NCBI GenBank assembly: GCA_020284085.1
Contig: JACEVL010000157.1
Location: 62,001 to 126,000 of the forward strand
DNA: 64,000 nt
Direction: 5' to 3'
Origin: Aporrectodea caliginosa
Lineage: Eukaryota > Annelida > Clitellata > Crassiclitellata > Lumbricidae
The notes beneath the pieces were generated by a model. That model saw only the letters and a program-made list of their open reading frames with translations. It was not told the origin of the DNA and did not search any database. The number at the start of each line of letters is the position of its first letter. The first letter of the stretch is position 1. Position numbers and translations under genes: made by a program. This document shows, in pieces, positions 10,892 to 25,800 of this stretch.

Positions 10892-13800
10892 ATGGCTGCT
10901 GCTGCTCCTTGTTCTGGTAAGTAGCGACGGCAATTCACATCCTTTATTTTCATTCGAAGACATACACATAAAAACTGGCGTTTTGCTGTAGTCTTGTTGG
11001 CAAATCCGTGCTTTGACAGAGTGCTGTCCTGGATTTCTGCTAATATCGTCCACAGCGAGCAACAATCTAAAAAATCAAGTGAAATTGCCACCGCCTGGTT
11101 GGAACGTAAAAAGGGACGAAAAATAAATTGGCCGTTGGTTTAGCTGTTTTGCGATTTGATAAGTAAAAATGTATTTTGATAAATGTAAGCAGCAATTATG
11201 AAATTAAACGCTGTTTTGGGTGAGTCTACCCGAATTGTCAAAACTCGTTTCCCCAATGTGCAATATTAGCCAAATTCCCCCAAACAGTTTTGCTATCAAG
11301 AGTTTAAATCCCCAAAACTAGTATAGACTAATCGGCCATTCTCAAGAATAGTTCATTCAGAAAGCGTGGTGCTTCTGCGGTAGAAGGTTCCGTCACACAA
11401 CGCACGCAGAAATTACAAATGTGGCGTAAAGAGCAGAACATCAAGTAGGAAGCGGGGGCCAATACACGCTACCCTCCCAAAAATCGACTCAGCCTGTCAT
11501 TCGCTAGGTGGGGTTGGTAAAATGAGCACCAGGACCGATGGGCGATCATGCATGACTGCCCTACAGTTAAATTTGACTCCTGTAATAACTTGTAATCATC
11601 GTTCATGCTATGACATGTAATTATACTGCATACTTGTCAGTTTGAATAAATAAAGAAATATGTAATTTTTATTATTGAAAAATGTGCATGCAGTTTTGAA
11701 TGCATGTGCCAAAGTCGAAGCTTTGCGCATGCGCCAAGGTTTTCTGCCACGGAAGTAAAAATTTTATTTCTAGTGCGGCGGAATTTTCGTGAAAGAAGAT
11801 TTATCCATTCAGAAAATATTCTAAAAGTTAGATTTGTTAAACTCTTGTTTTCTCTTAGAAAATAGATTTAAGGAATTCAGTGGAAATGCAGTTTTGAGGA
11901 ATGGGGTTTCAGGGATTCGCTCATTTTTGGGCTTATTCCGAATCAGGAAGAAGCCTGCGATTTTAAAATCTTACTCCAGTGCGATGGTTAGAAGAGTTAA
12001 GGTCAGTTTTGGCCAGTAAGGCATCTGGTTCGAGCGTGTGAATCTGGTTCATATAGCATTGCAACTAGGCACCGTAGAGATAGTGTTTATGACAGTCATT
12101 CATAATGTTTATTATATACTAATGAAATTTGAGCCATGCCTGCCTCCAAAATCCTCTTCTGATTTAATTTCAGAATTATCCGTGCTCTCTTACAGCCTAC
12201 AGGAGTAGTTGATACTACTAAAATAGTCACAAGAAGATTCATCGTCCAAAAACAGTAAATCCCAAACAACGTAGTAATTGTAATTAGTAACTTCTTGCAC
12301 CTGTGTCTAATGCACAAGGCATCAAGCAATGGCGCACCAAATTCCAGTTGTAATCAGGTCAATATCCCGACGATCAGTCCACAAGGCAGGGGTAAATAAT
12401 CTAATTTAGTGATAATATTTAACTTTGGGCCACCTGCAGCAAATGACATATGGCTGCACTAGACAGTTAGAGAATAGAGTGCTGTATGCTCTGCACATTC
12501 TTTCTGGGAACTGATGTTGTATCCGATGGATGGCAAGCTTATTCCAATCTGGAAATCGTGGAATAAGGCATTTTTTGGCATTTTGTTATTGTGCATGGAT
12601 CAGAGTATGCACAAGAAACACTAAAAATGCAAATTATAGTTTCAATAATATTAAATGGACTTCATGTGATATTTGGTATATTTAGTGCCTCGCATGTGGA
12701 ACATCCACAAGGAGTTGTTCAACACAGTTGAGTCAGCAATCAGCAGAAAAGAAGCCTTTGCTCAACAAGACTTGGAAGCTGCTCTGCTTCGTCACAAGCC
12801 CGACTTTATATCACTTATACAGAATCCTGTAAGTATATGGTAGAGTCAATTCTCATTCCTTATGCAGCTTAGCGATTTTTTAAATACAGAGATGCGAACT
12901 GCTAGCAGACTCTTTGTGATTGGTTCAACATTGACATGATTTTGCTGTTTTTCCAAAATTGTCGTGTGCCAGGTGAAAAATGTAGTGCTGTTTTTAGTGG
13001 TTATAAGAGAGTCAGAGGTAACATGTAAGAAAGTTGACCATGTTAAACACAGAGATCTCTACTGAGATCTCTACACGACATAAAGGATAACCTTATGGAT
13101 TAATTGCAGTTTTTGCATATGACAGGCACGTATTAGTATGAGAACATCTTTTTTCTCTTCAGGATAAGAAGACAACTGACAGAGATCTTGTGCGAAATGC
13201 TAACATCGTTGGATTGCCAGTTCATGGTCAACCAGGCATTCGAACATTGACAACTGATTTTATAAATGAAGCACTGACCATCAGTGATCTGTTTGATTTG
13301 AACGAATTAGCTGCAGTTGACTTGCTTCGAATGGGTAATTACATGATTCACAGTATTTTTTTATATTTCTTATAGACACGTTGTTTGAGATTGACAGTTC
13401 TTAGAAATCGCACTTCTCATCAGTATCTGATGTAAAGTATGGTACAAGTTTTGACTTACTTTACTGGCTTGGCTGTTTATCAGCCAAGATCCTTGACCCG
13501 AGTTTAAAAGTTTAAAGTCTCACCGAATTCACATGGCACGTCATTCTGATTAGTAGTATTTATTGATTGTAAAGTGTGTTAATTTCTTGGAGTGATTTGA
13601 AAGTTTTGGGGTTCAGGTGACTTGATAACATTAAGTGAAACGTTCGATTGGTAACTGGTGCATATAAACTTTGTTCTGCTATCCACAGTTTATTCTTGTC
13701 TAATGAGCTGCAGTACTTAGTGTGCATAGATAACAGTGTGTGCTTCTTTTATTCTTTTATATGTATGTATTTTATGCATGAAAATGACAGTGTGTCTTAT

Positions 13801-16800
13801 ACTTAGGCTGACTAGTTGAAGGCAGGACAATATCCAGTACTGGGCTTTGATTTCTGAAAGCATTCTGCACAAAATCTTAAATCAAATTACTGGTGCCCAG
13901 TGATGTATTCTGTATTTCCTTCTGAGATGTTAATCTTTACTATAACTTGCATTTGTGTTAACATATTATTTTTATGGAAATAGGTGAAACCCAGCAGTCA
14001 TACTTTCCTGGATTGTCACGAGGTCTGGTGGCTGTTATCCTGTACTACGATGGCAAGGCCAGTCTCGTAGCTGCTCTGCGAATGCTCATCCAGGCAAGAC
14101 AGGGACGAACTTGGGCGCTGCCTGGACTTGGGGAAGACATTGTTGCAACAGCCACTCGGTTCACCGATCAAATCATGAGCGAAAACCTGGTCAGCAGAAT
14201 TTTAGGTAACTATTTTTATGTTATCTGTTAAAATCATTCTGTACTGTGTATTTACTTGTTGAAATTAATTTTTCATTGCTTTATATTGGAGATAATAATA
14301 TATCTAATGCCCTTTTGCATTATGAGAATGTCAGTTCCCCATTTTATGGCCACCTTGTATCAAATGGTGCATGGGAAATTTGAACTCGTGTGCAGCTCTG
14401 GTACAGATTTGTGGAAATGCACGGCATGATACATTTTTGGCTGGACTTATATTATGCTCAATTTTAGTGTATCGGTATATGATGAGATTTGGCTGTGTCT
14501 GTCTAGTTAGTTAAAGTTAATTCTTGATGGATGAGAGTTGGCATAGTTAATGTGAAATGAAAGTTGGAGATAGGAGAAACTGTACTTTATTACTTGATAA
14601 CTGACTTTCTGGGAAAGAAGAAATTTTATGCAATTGAAGTGAAGAGCAACATTTGTGATGTATAAATGTAGAAATAGGCCACATTACTTCATACAAGAGA
14701 TTATAAAAAGTTGTAGAGATAAGTGCAGATAGAAAGAGTTCATTTTCTTATTTTCTTAAACTCTGTCATGCTGCAAAATTAATTTTTTAAATTGTTTCAG
14801 TTTGCATTTAGTTACTATTTCTGATTTTTATTTGTTTAAATAGAGCTGCTTGAGACTGTGGATATAACATCTGAGCTATCGCGTCTTCAGCAGCCGGCTT
14901 TTCGTGCCCTTGGTCCTCCAAAACACCGGAAAATGGTTAGCTCCTTAAGATTTTTGCAGTACTGTTAAGAAAAAAACTACTTTTTTTCTTTGTCACAATT
15001 TTCCTTTTTACTGCAACTGTAGTGCATGTCACTTACTAAGCCCTTCCCGTGCACGTCTGCACATCGTGCAACGCATGTGATGTGCAACACATGTCCTCCA
15101 CTCGCCTGTAGTCTGTGAAGGTAACAAATTTTTGTAGTCTAGTTAAAGTAAATTAGTGCACCGTAATGATGGTGTAGGTATTATGGCGTCATGAGTAAGG
15201 TGACTGATTAGCTGTTTTTTTAATTAGGTCTAAGCATATTTATTGACTCAAGTGCTTCCCATCAGATCATTGATCCAATGCAAAGTGACGGTTAGTCGGG
15301 ACCCCGCTCATAATGTACTTGGGTGTCGAGGCTGTATTTTGCCAAGCTTTTGACACCTTAAAATTTAAAGGTTTTTAGACTAGATTATTCTTGATTTTTG
15401 AGCAGACAAATATGCAAGGCAGAAGATAAGATTGTCTTAGGAGTTTCATGAACAATTTTTCTGTGTTTTCAGGTGACAGATAAAATTACCGAAATTCAGC
15501 AGAATTTGGCTGACTGTCTGTTTTGCTGGAGCTGTCAGGCGTCACTGAATCGCCAGGACACGTTGCTTTTGATTGGCCATCTTTCTAAAGACTCCTCCGT
15601 AAACCCAGATGGAACAATGAGCAACGTTTCACTTGCTGTCCTCATGGCTCTCCTCTATTCAATTGACGTCAAAATTCTAGAAGAGGAGGATGCTGAGGGT
15701 ATCTGTTCTTTTTAACCACTTATAAGATTGTGATTGTTATTGAATAACTATACAACAATTGTTTTTTGTGCTAATGCTTTAATGAAACTTGAGAAAGTTT
15801 GTTGTTACAACCACAGCAGCGTTGCCTGCAGTGCAGTCGACAGATGTTATGTTTAGTGCAGTTGCGGCACTGTTGAAGTCTCCAGATTGCATTAGATTAG
15901 ATTAAGCATTTTCCTGATTAGAAATTAGAATTGATTCAGCAAATCTTGTTTATAAGGTGTTGACTTTTTCGTGTGTATATATGTGATCTCCAGGAATTGT
16001 TGATGTTTGTTCGTAGAAATTGAATTCCTTGGTCTTCCTTGATTCCAGATTGACATTTTGATGTCTTAACTAGGCTGGCAGTGAGAGAAAGGGGCAAAAG
16101 CACCATAATTTTTCGCAGTTGCACCTGCAACTAGGTGTTGGGAGCTGATACATGTCCAGCTGTATAAGCAACCTTACCTGCTCTCAAAACTACTGCCCTT
16201 AGTCAGTTGCTGCTGGCAACACTGTTGCCTGTCCATATTGTGGCAGCTGGGCACAGTTGACACAGACTTCTGCACGGCAAGTTCCTGTACCATGTGTTAA
16301 TGGGTCTCACATGTATGTTAAATAGATGTCATTGGCAGTCATGGTATTACTGCATGTTCAATGGATTTGCACGTAAACAGGTCTTCAATGTATTCATAAT
16401 ACGTAGAATGTAAGAATGGCTGTTCATTACCGTATATTTGCTTATCTAGTCATATATGATAGCATGATTCATGAATGCAAATGTTCTGTTTGTGTCAGCG
16501 GTGTTGCAACAACTGCCAATCATCTCGGACCCTGCCTATCGCCAGGATGTTCACCGAGAGCTTTCTTCGATCACTCCATGGGCCAATCCGGGTCTGAAGG
16601 CAGTTGTCCAGTTTGCTTGGTCACTGACACTTCACCGATTGTCACAGTACATTGGTAAGCTGTTATTATTAGCAATTCATAGACAGTTTTTTGCTGTCTT
16701 TGTTAATCAGAACATAACATTCAGCTTATTCCATGACTGCAACAGATGATGTCAAAGGGCTAACTCAAATGGCATAAGCTGTACTGCCATAAGGGTCACC

Positions 16801-19800
16801 CAGCTTCAACACAACAAATTTGATGCAAAAGTTGAAATAGTTAATTAAAATTCACTATGAACGATTGAAAAGTACTTTTAAAGAACTACTCACGATATCC
16901 TTTTAATAGCCATATTATTATATAGACTGTGCAGAAACCTTTGGTACGTTGATTTAATTTATGCAGTTGCACTGGTGCTTTCTTCTAGAACTTGGGGATA
17001 TGTGTGATGAGGAAGATTTTCTGGTCAATGCGGCAATTGATGGCAACGTCTTCTTCTTCCTGAAAACAGCGGTCATCGCAAACAGCATCTTCTACGAAGA
17101 GGTTCTCTACAGGATCTATAAATGCTTCTCAGATTATTGTCAAAAATTTATATTTTTCGGCAGCAAAGAGACTGACCTTGCTTCTTTGAAGTTTTACTCT
17201 GTTCTACTCTAAATGACCTGATAAGTGTTTATTGAACTTGGCCATATACTTACCTTAGATGTACCTATTTAGGTCTGTTAGATAGCAAGCACTTCCAAGA
17301 GGTTCTTAAAAAGTGTTTATAAATATTCAGATGCATGCATATTGACGTGTATATCAAATGCTGCTCAAAGCGTCTAATGAGGGTTTTGATAGTTAGGATG
17401 TCTGAGTTCACCGGATAAATTTTGCAACAGCAAAACTTTGTATTGAACTCTTCTGACACAGATGTTGTTAGATATCTCTGTTGATTATTCAGACAGACGT
17501 TAGGAAGTCTGATGTTAGATATTTTTGTGTCTGCTTATGTGTGTCTTGGGTGTTCTTGATTGTCGTTGTGTGAAGGAGTGTGCGTTATGGATGAATGGTT
17601 TTGTTAGACCTCTGGTGGTCAAGTTTAGGCCATCTAGTGACGATTAAGTTGATATAAAACATGTGTGATGAAGATTAATTGGAGCTTGGCATTTTGTCAT
17701 TTGGCCTGTTGAGGTCGTGTAGTTAAGAAAAGCCAAGTCTCATGTTGTACGAGAAACCACACCAGGTTGCTTCTTTTGAGGTTTATGTAATTACGTTTTT
17801 GGTGAAACCTTGCGTACGTTTCTGAGTTGAAGTAGTTAAGGATTTTGTCAAGTGTTCGACCATTTCGTAGGTGTGGAAGCTGATTTTTGGACTTCTGGTG
17901 AACACCATTTGTTTCTCTGTGTAAATAATAAATTGTGTTTTATCATACTTCTAAGAGCCTAGCATACTAGATAATTTAAGTGGGACCTTCTAACAATGGA
18001 TCAAGTGAAAAGATGTGAAATTTGAGTGTTGTGATTTATCATTTGTGTTTTTGTGAGTACAGTGGAAGCATTTACATCTGTCTTGTACTTTCAGGAGTAC
18101 TACCTTCGGAAAATTCACAATCTTGTTACAGACTTCATAGAGCACATGCCGTTGAAGGTAAGTTAACTAATGTTTTGTATTATTTTATCTGATTTATATT
18201 TGTATCTAAATCATCATCTTGTTTTATTTTTACATGCGATTTTGTTAAGACTAAACTCCTATGAAACAGTTATTCCAGATAAACTGCTCTTTCTACCTTA
18301 GAATCAATACTAAGAAAGCTACGTTCTGATGACACTTTTTGAATATCTGCCCTGATGTGTTATTTAGATTAAGGAACTACGGAACTATGGTGAAGAGACA
18401 GCACGTATCATAGTTGCCAGTCAGCAGGAAGGCATTGAGCCACCACATAATCTGAGCCGAGACTTTGAGCACATGCTCACAATGGTATCTACTATTTGTT
18501 TGAATGCTTTTGGTGTTTTATTCTTACGTGTTGAAAATGTGCAGACCTACCAGTACTGTAGATATTTCAGCACTAGATGTTTGCCCGTCTTAAGATGGGA
18601 AAAATTCCTTCAACAAGTATTTCATATACTCATAAAGAAAAGAAAGGGCATAGATGACGATTGAAAGTCTGTTCATTCAGTAAGAATCTTGCAATTAGTG
18701 AGAAGATCATAAAAAGTGCAATAAAAAGGAGTGATCCGATCCCCAGTTACAAAGGAATTACTTTCATAAAATTTTCAGCTTCATTTGCAAAAAACTATTT
18801 ACAAAAGGGCGATGCATAACTGAAGAACAGGTGTAGACGTTGTTACTCGGCTTCGAGATTATTGCCCATGCCATCTGTTCAAAAAGAATTTGAAAACTTA
18901 TACATAAAGCCTGCGCTAAGACTGTTGAAAAGAAATATGAAAATAATTTAATGTCGCCCCTAGCACTTGTACATGGTTGTGGTTTGTCAAATTGTCAGTT
19001 AATTAACGAATATATATAATATATAATCTCTTATTCTCAAAAGAGCATCAGAAATTATATTCAATTTTCTTTTAAGCATCAACCAAGCATTTTCTGTTTC
19101 TATCAACCTGTGATTTTTGACTGATCAGAGTACTCCTGCTTGTTTATGTTCACGTGTTGTTCATTGCTAAAATTGTTGATTCGTCCTGGCTATTTCAATA
19201 TTTGAAGTTGCTTTGAAATGCAGATTGGGGAGTTATACATCAAGGATCCTCTCAATCTTGAGCTAGCACTGGAGTTCTGGTGTCCAAGCGACTCTTTGTC
19301 CATTCCATCAGTTGCTGGATATTCAAGTCCTTATATCGGTCACCCATCACAAAAACAGGTTGACTACTTCTACAATCTTAGAAATATTTTGAGTAACTTA
19401 TAGATAGGAGTAATTAATTAGATTAATTCTGTAATTTATGTTCTTAATTGTAAAAATGTCTGAAGTTGATATTGACGTGTTAAAAGGTCCACGAAAGTGA
19501 GCACATTGCTTTCAGAATAAATAGAGAAGTTGTTAGGTTACTTTCTCTTTATTTTTGATCCTTCTTGTTTCATTTGTTCTTTGTCTAATATATTTCTGGT
19601 GAAATATTGTGAAAATTAATTTTCTTCATTCGCTAGCTCATTCTTTGCTTTTCAGATTAGCCTCTTCAAGTTTGTACGACTTGCTGGTGACATGCTTTTG
19701 CCTCCACTTTACATTCCATACATCAGCATGTTGACTGGATTGGCCAATGGAACACAGTGTGCACATCAGTGCTTCAATCTGCTGAAGATGAATGGGGCTA

Positions 19801-22800
19801 GTGCTAGTGAGTGAAAGATTTTTAATAATGATGTGACTGGAATTGGAAAACAATAATAATGAGCCTTGTTGGAAACTGAAGTTGATTCTACTCTTTTCTT
19901 TCAACAGAGCCTCTCCTGATTACAGTCGTTACTTACAATTTTATGTTCTGCTTAAGAGAAATAGGTGTTCACTTCATACGTAGGCAACTACAGTATGTAA
20001 TTTAGTAAATTGGTACGCTAGACCTTCGTTGTAGCACAGTTCTTACGGAATAACTGGGTAGAGCTTTCCACCGAGTACTGAATTTAAGTATTTGGATGTA
20101 CTATTTGCTGGATCCAGGTATCAACCGAGTACCATTTGTTCCATATGCAAAGCTTCACTTTTCATGTAATAAAGAATTCTTAGTTAAGTGATTCACTTTC
20201 CATGAAGTGATTGGCTCATTTGGTACAATAGTGTTCACTTTCCATGAATAATTGATATCTGTTGCCAGGTTCTCAGTTGAGTGCTGTATCTTGGGATCAT
20301 TTCTTTGAATCATTGAATCAATATTTCATCAGCCTACGCCAGGAAGCACCACCTGTTGAAATGCAGGCATACCACTATTATCGTTGCGGAATAACTCCCC
20401 AAGAAGTGGATGGTCTAAGAGCTGTACTCCAGCTCATTGCAAGAGTTGTACAGAAGGTGAATACTATAATTTCTCCAGTTCTTGATTCTAGTATCCTTTG
20501 TCTTCATTTACAGTTTTAAAAAGTGCTGGGTAAATGTAGGTTTTACTACTCACAATTGCTATGTACCATCACTTTGTGTTTAAAACTAGTGTTTTTGTGG
20601 ATATTTATGGTTAAAGTCTGTCTTAAGACTTTTTAAAACCTTTTATTTGGTTTGTTTTCTAATTTGGTAGTTTATTAAGCTTCAGCTTCTCTTAATCAAA
20701 ATTTGTTCATGACAATAATATAGCAAAAAATCTAAACTAATAATTATTTCTTATTTTGATATGTAATGCAATTGTTTCTGATTTATTGTTAATTGTTTGA
20801 ATGTCAAGTGACTTTTCTGACTAATGAATGTTTCATCACCACTCCTGTCCTTAAAGTCACATACTTACAGTCTTACATGTATGCTCATGTAGGTTTTTTT
20901 AGAGCATGTAATGTTATTTGTGTTTGATATTTGTTCTAGGATGAGCATGCTCGTATTGCATTGAGTGAGAATCAGCAATGGCTTGCTCTCGTGGTGTTAT
21001 TTGGACTTGTCAGCTGTAGTGTACCACCAAAATTAAAAGCTGAGCTGCTGCGTACTATTGCTGCTTTTGCAAATACACCAGAGACAGCTACTGCCCTCTG
21101 GCAATCAATGGAAATGTCACAGGTATTTAATTTTAGAATACTTGCAGATTCAACTAGACAAAAGGGACTTTGTTTGCCAAATATGTTGGGTTTATCACAA
21201 CGCTGTTATTCTGTTTAATATGCTAGTTAAAGTGTGGAGTGTAAAAATGTGAATATTTTCCTTAAAATGGTCATGTCCAGAGTGTTTCCTGGCAGTCAGA
21301 GACTGTTAACTCAAGTATTATGATTAGTCTCAGTTGTTTTTTGTGTTTAGTTGATAGTTAAACTTTTCTGGAGGGCATGAATGTACCACCTTAACTATTT
21401 GAATCTTGTCTATTTCTTAATTGTTGAGAATTGATTTTGAATATTTCCGGGAGGTAGTAGTTTATTCTTGAGAATGAGATTATTTGTGCTATTTAGACTT
21501 ATGGTGAGTTTGTACAATGATGATTTCTTGTTATGATATCTGTGCTCTTTTGTTTTTAACAGATTTTACAGACTGTGCCATCAGCACGAAGATCTGGAGG
21601 CATTCAGGTAATGTTTAACTGTTTACAGACAAGGAGGAAGCACTAAAAGCTACTGTGAAAATATTGCTTCTCATCGTCAAAGAATTAAGCAGTCGTCTTC
21701 TCCTTATTTTCTAAAAAAATTGGAAGTTTACTGAAAACTGGACCCACAATATTCTATTTGACTAAATGTGGGTCACAGTGTATTGTCCTCATGAAAGTAA
21801 TGTAATTTAACTATGGGATTTGATATAACCTTTGTTTATTCGAACTTGTTGTTTCCATTAAGTGTTATAATCTCTGCTAATTCTGTTACAATCTCAAATC
21901 GAAATTCGGAAGCGTTGGACCACTGTTTATATTCTTTATTTAGATTGAACTGGACGAAATAGAAGCTCGAAATGAAGAATATCCTCTGACTCTGGCATTT
22001 ATGGAGCTGATCAACGTCCTGACAGATAATCCAATCCCAGCTGGGCTTGGCATTGGCTTCAGGGCTCCTGGTTTCCAGCCATACATTGACTTCCTGAAGG
22101 ATTCTGTTTTTCTTCGATTTACAAGTCGTGCCTACAAGAGACCGGAAGAAAAAGTGAGAACTCATTTTCACAATGTAACATTTGCTGTTTAGAATTAGGG
22201 TCACAATAGGATGTCCATTGGGGGATGAAATTAGATGACACCATTTTCTGTATTTAAATGAAAGTGAAATTGATTTAAGAAAATTAAATCTATTCAATCA
22301 ATCAATCAATCAAATCAATTTATTGCAACCCAAAAAACATAACAAATATATATCTAATTGCAATCCAAAAAACATAACAGAAATATATATCTAATTGCAA
22401 TCCAAAAAACATAACAACAATATATCACATAACGACATAAAGAGAAAAATCTATTGCTTGTTAGCATCAAGTTTAGAATAAAGGCTGCTGTTTGAGCTGG
22501 TGCAGGTGTTTGTGTTAGCCTAACGATTGTCATCTGCTCATTAGATCTTAAACTATTCTGTCATTTGGTCATGTGTTTCAGAAACCCTTAAAAAGTGGTG
22601 GTTTTTCTAAATAGAAGTACTGAACATGCTAATTTGTCAAATAAATAGAGTGGAAAGGCAGAATTATTTCCCTGATTGAAAAGAACGACTTTATAGAGAT
22701 CTGCTTCAGTTGATCTGTATCATGCATGTTGTGTACACAATATACACAAGTCCAGTCTCTCAGTAGATGGTGAATGAGGTGATTGCATATGACATGTAGC

Positions 22801-25800
22801 AGTGTTTATAGCCTTTTGCATTTGCTTTCAGTGGGAAGTTGGTGCAGCAGTTCTTCAGATTTTTCACAAACTGCTACATGCCTATGAAGTGTCCATGGAA
22901 GACTTTGTGGACCAGACATATGAAGTTCAGGGAGAAGGAGTGATGGTTGCCAATAAGCCTCCAGGATATATTATTCTTGTTCATATGATGAGTGACAGCA
23001 ACATGCTGAAAATGGTAACAGCGTCTTCTATTCTCACTTTTATTCTAATTTTTGTGTGTGACAGATTTTCGGTTTTGTTCCAGTTGTTTTTGTTGTAGTT
23101 GCCTTTACTGTGATTGTTTGAATCTATGTCTACTAGAATTATTTTGCCAATGCATCAGATAGTTGAGAGATGTATGATAAGAAATAATCTAAAATTCTAC
23201 ATATTGATTAAGTTTGTGGTGTTGATTTTAATTGATTATATTTTGCTATTTTTTTCAGATTCTGTTCATTTTGGATGAAGCAATTCAGGCATTTGACAAG
23301 TATCTTCCATTCCCAGGTATTGATGCACATAAAAACCAATTACAACAGTATGGTATTACTACAATAGCAAAATCAAAGCAGAATCTGTTTTATCATATTG
23401 ATTAGATTTGGATTGAAGCATTTCTATTATTTACAAATTGATTCTCACTAATAATTCCCTGACTAAAACTATTAATAATATTGAAAACTATGATCACAGT
23501 CTGTGTGCAATAGCAAGTTTGTTTCAGAACCCAGACATGACCAGGTTTTCGGTCATATTATCAGTTATCAATGTTAAACTTGTGAGCCATTCAGGTAATT
23601 CCTGTGGTCCAATCACTTGAAAGTTAGAGCTATAGTTTTTAAAATCTCTGCTGCTTATTTCATGGTTAGTTGCATTTGTATTATGAAGTTTTTTTTAGAA
23701 GAGCAAGAACATAATTAATAGACCTTAACTTTGTTTTACAATTGTTGTGATATCTGTGTGTCTGTAGGAAAGGATCACCTGGAGCGAGTGACATTGCTCT
23801 GCTTGCAGATGATTGAAACGGTGCAGGAGAAGCAGGATGTGTTTCTGGATGCACTTCGTCAGAGTGGATCCTCATTGATTGTCTCTCGCATGGACAGACT
23901 TCTTCTGGGCATCAATCCTCGTAGTGGTCGTCCTGACCACCTCGTGAACATTGCCAAGTGTGTTTTAGAGTTGTTATGAGTAAATGTGCTATGTAGTCTC
24001 AATAGAACTATATAAAATTTAGAATTTTGGAAGTTTTAGAATGGCCTAAACAGACGAAAAAGGTTATCTCACTTAATTTTTCACAAACGACTCTTTTTAT
24101 ACAGATGTTTGTTTTTCAGATGCTGTGGCCTTCCTTCGCTGTATATACTTGCACATGTGTAGTTAAGTACTGAGCTGATGCTGAACAGCTTATAATGATA
24201 GGGATTTTTAATAAATGCTATTTGAAACTTACAAGTGTTGACTGTGGGATGGATCACTTAGAATCACCATCAATTGATGCATTTAGAATTAGAATGTTTC
24301 ACCCTATGGGAGTGTATAAAGTACAAGCATAGTTACTAGCATCTGAATTTGTGAAGCAACGCTGCTTGTGTTGAAAGAACCTATTTTTTTCTAACTTACA
24401 CATTTGAGAAGTAGTTTTTTGTAGCTGAGAACTTTAATAAAAGTTCATCTTTGAGTTGAACAATGGAACTGAAGAGTTTGTCAAATTTGTCATGTATTCA
24501 AGCATCCCTTTCTTTTCCAGGTATATCACCTATGGAAGTTTTCTACCAAGGCATGCTCTGTCAGCACTGCACATCCTAATTGGAGTCTGTCAGTCCCCAT
24601 TGGTCCAGCCCAAAATCGTTGGCCTGTTTACAGCTGATGAGGTATGATATTGTGAGATTTAGCTATTTCTCGTTATCTAGTTATTTGAGCACTGCTCGCT
24701 TATTAACTTTTCATTTTTACTGGCTTTAACATCATTTAGTTAGAGCTTTTCTGAGGTACTGAAATGGTGCTATAGTGTCTACATACATATGCATCTATAG
24801 CTGTTTTTGTACTGTAGTCTTACAGCTGTTAGTTGACATATTTAAACTTGTATGTATGTATTTACGACGATTTATATAGCGTTGTTGATAGCAAGCTACT
24901 TCTAGAACGCTCAACCAGTAGCGGCAGCCATCAACAGGCGCCCAGCCCTCATGTAGGACAATGAGCAGCCCGGAGGCGCCAGCCGTCAGGTTGTGTGTTT
25001 GTATTGTATTGTATTGTATTGTATTGTATTGTACTCCACGTTTATATTGCGACCGAGCCACCCGCAGTCTTGAGCCTGTGACTGATGGCTGTTTTTCGAT
25101 TACTTTTAGATATTGCATTTTTCTTTCTTTCTTCAGGCATTCAGTCGTGAGCTGCTCCATGGCTTTGCTGTAAGCCTAGAATCCGATGAACCAGAGAAGA
25201 TTGAGACAAATGAGGACTATTTGGGTAAATGTTCAAAATGTTTATAAACGTGTAACATCACTGTTGTAAGTTTCAAAAGTGGACTGAACCCTTGTTACGA
25301 AACAGTATAATATGAATTCTTATATAAGATGGCAAAGGTCGTATATCCTGGATTATTTAAGGCTTAGAACATGACTGCTATATAATGCAGCTTCATGATT
25401 GGTAGTTAACTTTAAACAGTGGCAGTATAAGGAGAGTCCAATGTGTTTATTAATTGTTGTGGTTTGAGTTTATGACAATTTTAAGTGGTACCGGTGCTTT
25501 GTCACCTTTTTCTGATCATGCCTTGGGTTTGTTTTTGGTGTGCTGTCACATTGCTGCTGTACCAATCTTCACAGATTAACTGTTAACGGGCTGTTTTCAA
25601 AATTATGGAGGTTGTTGTGTAGCTCTCGTTCTCTTGCTGGTGGAATTAACTGATTGATGATGATGGATGAGTTTTTGTGGTTTTAGATGTCGATGTGTCC
25701 TTGACTCAAGTTCGTAACAGAATGCGTGAGAATGTCATCTGGTTGTTGCTGTCAACAATAGATCATCCAGTGCCAAATCTGGCACATTTTCTGTTGGGAT

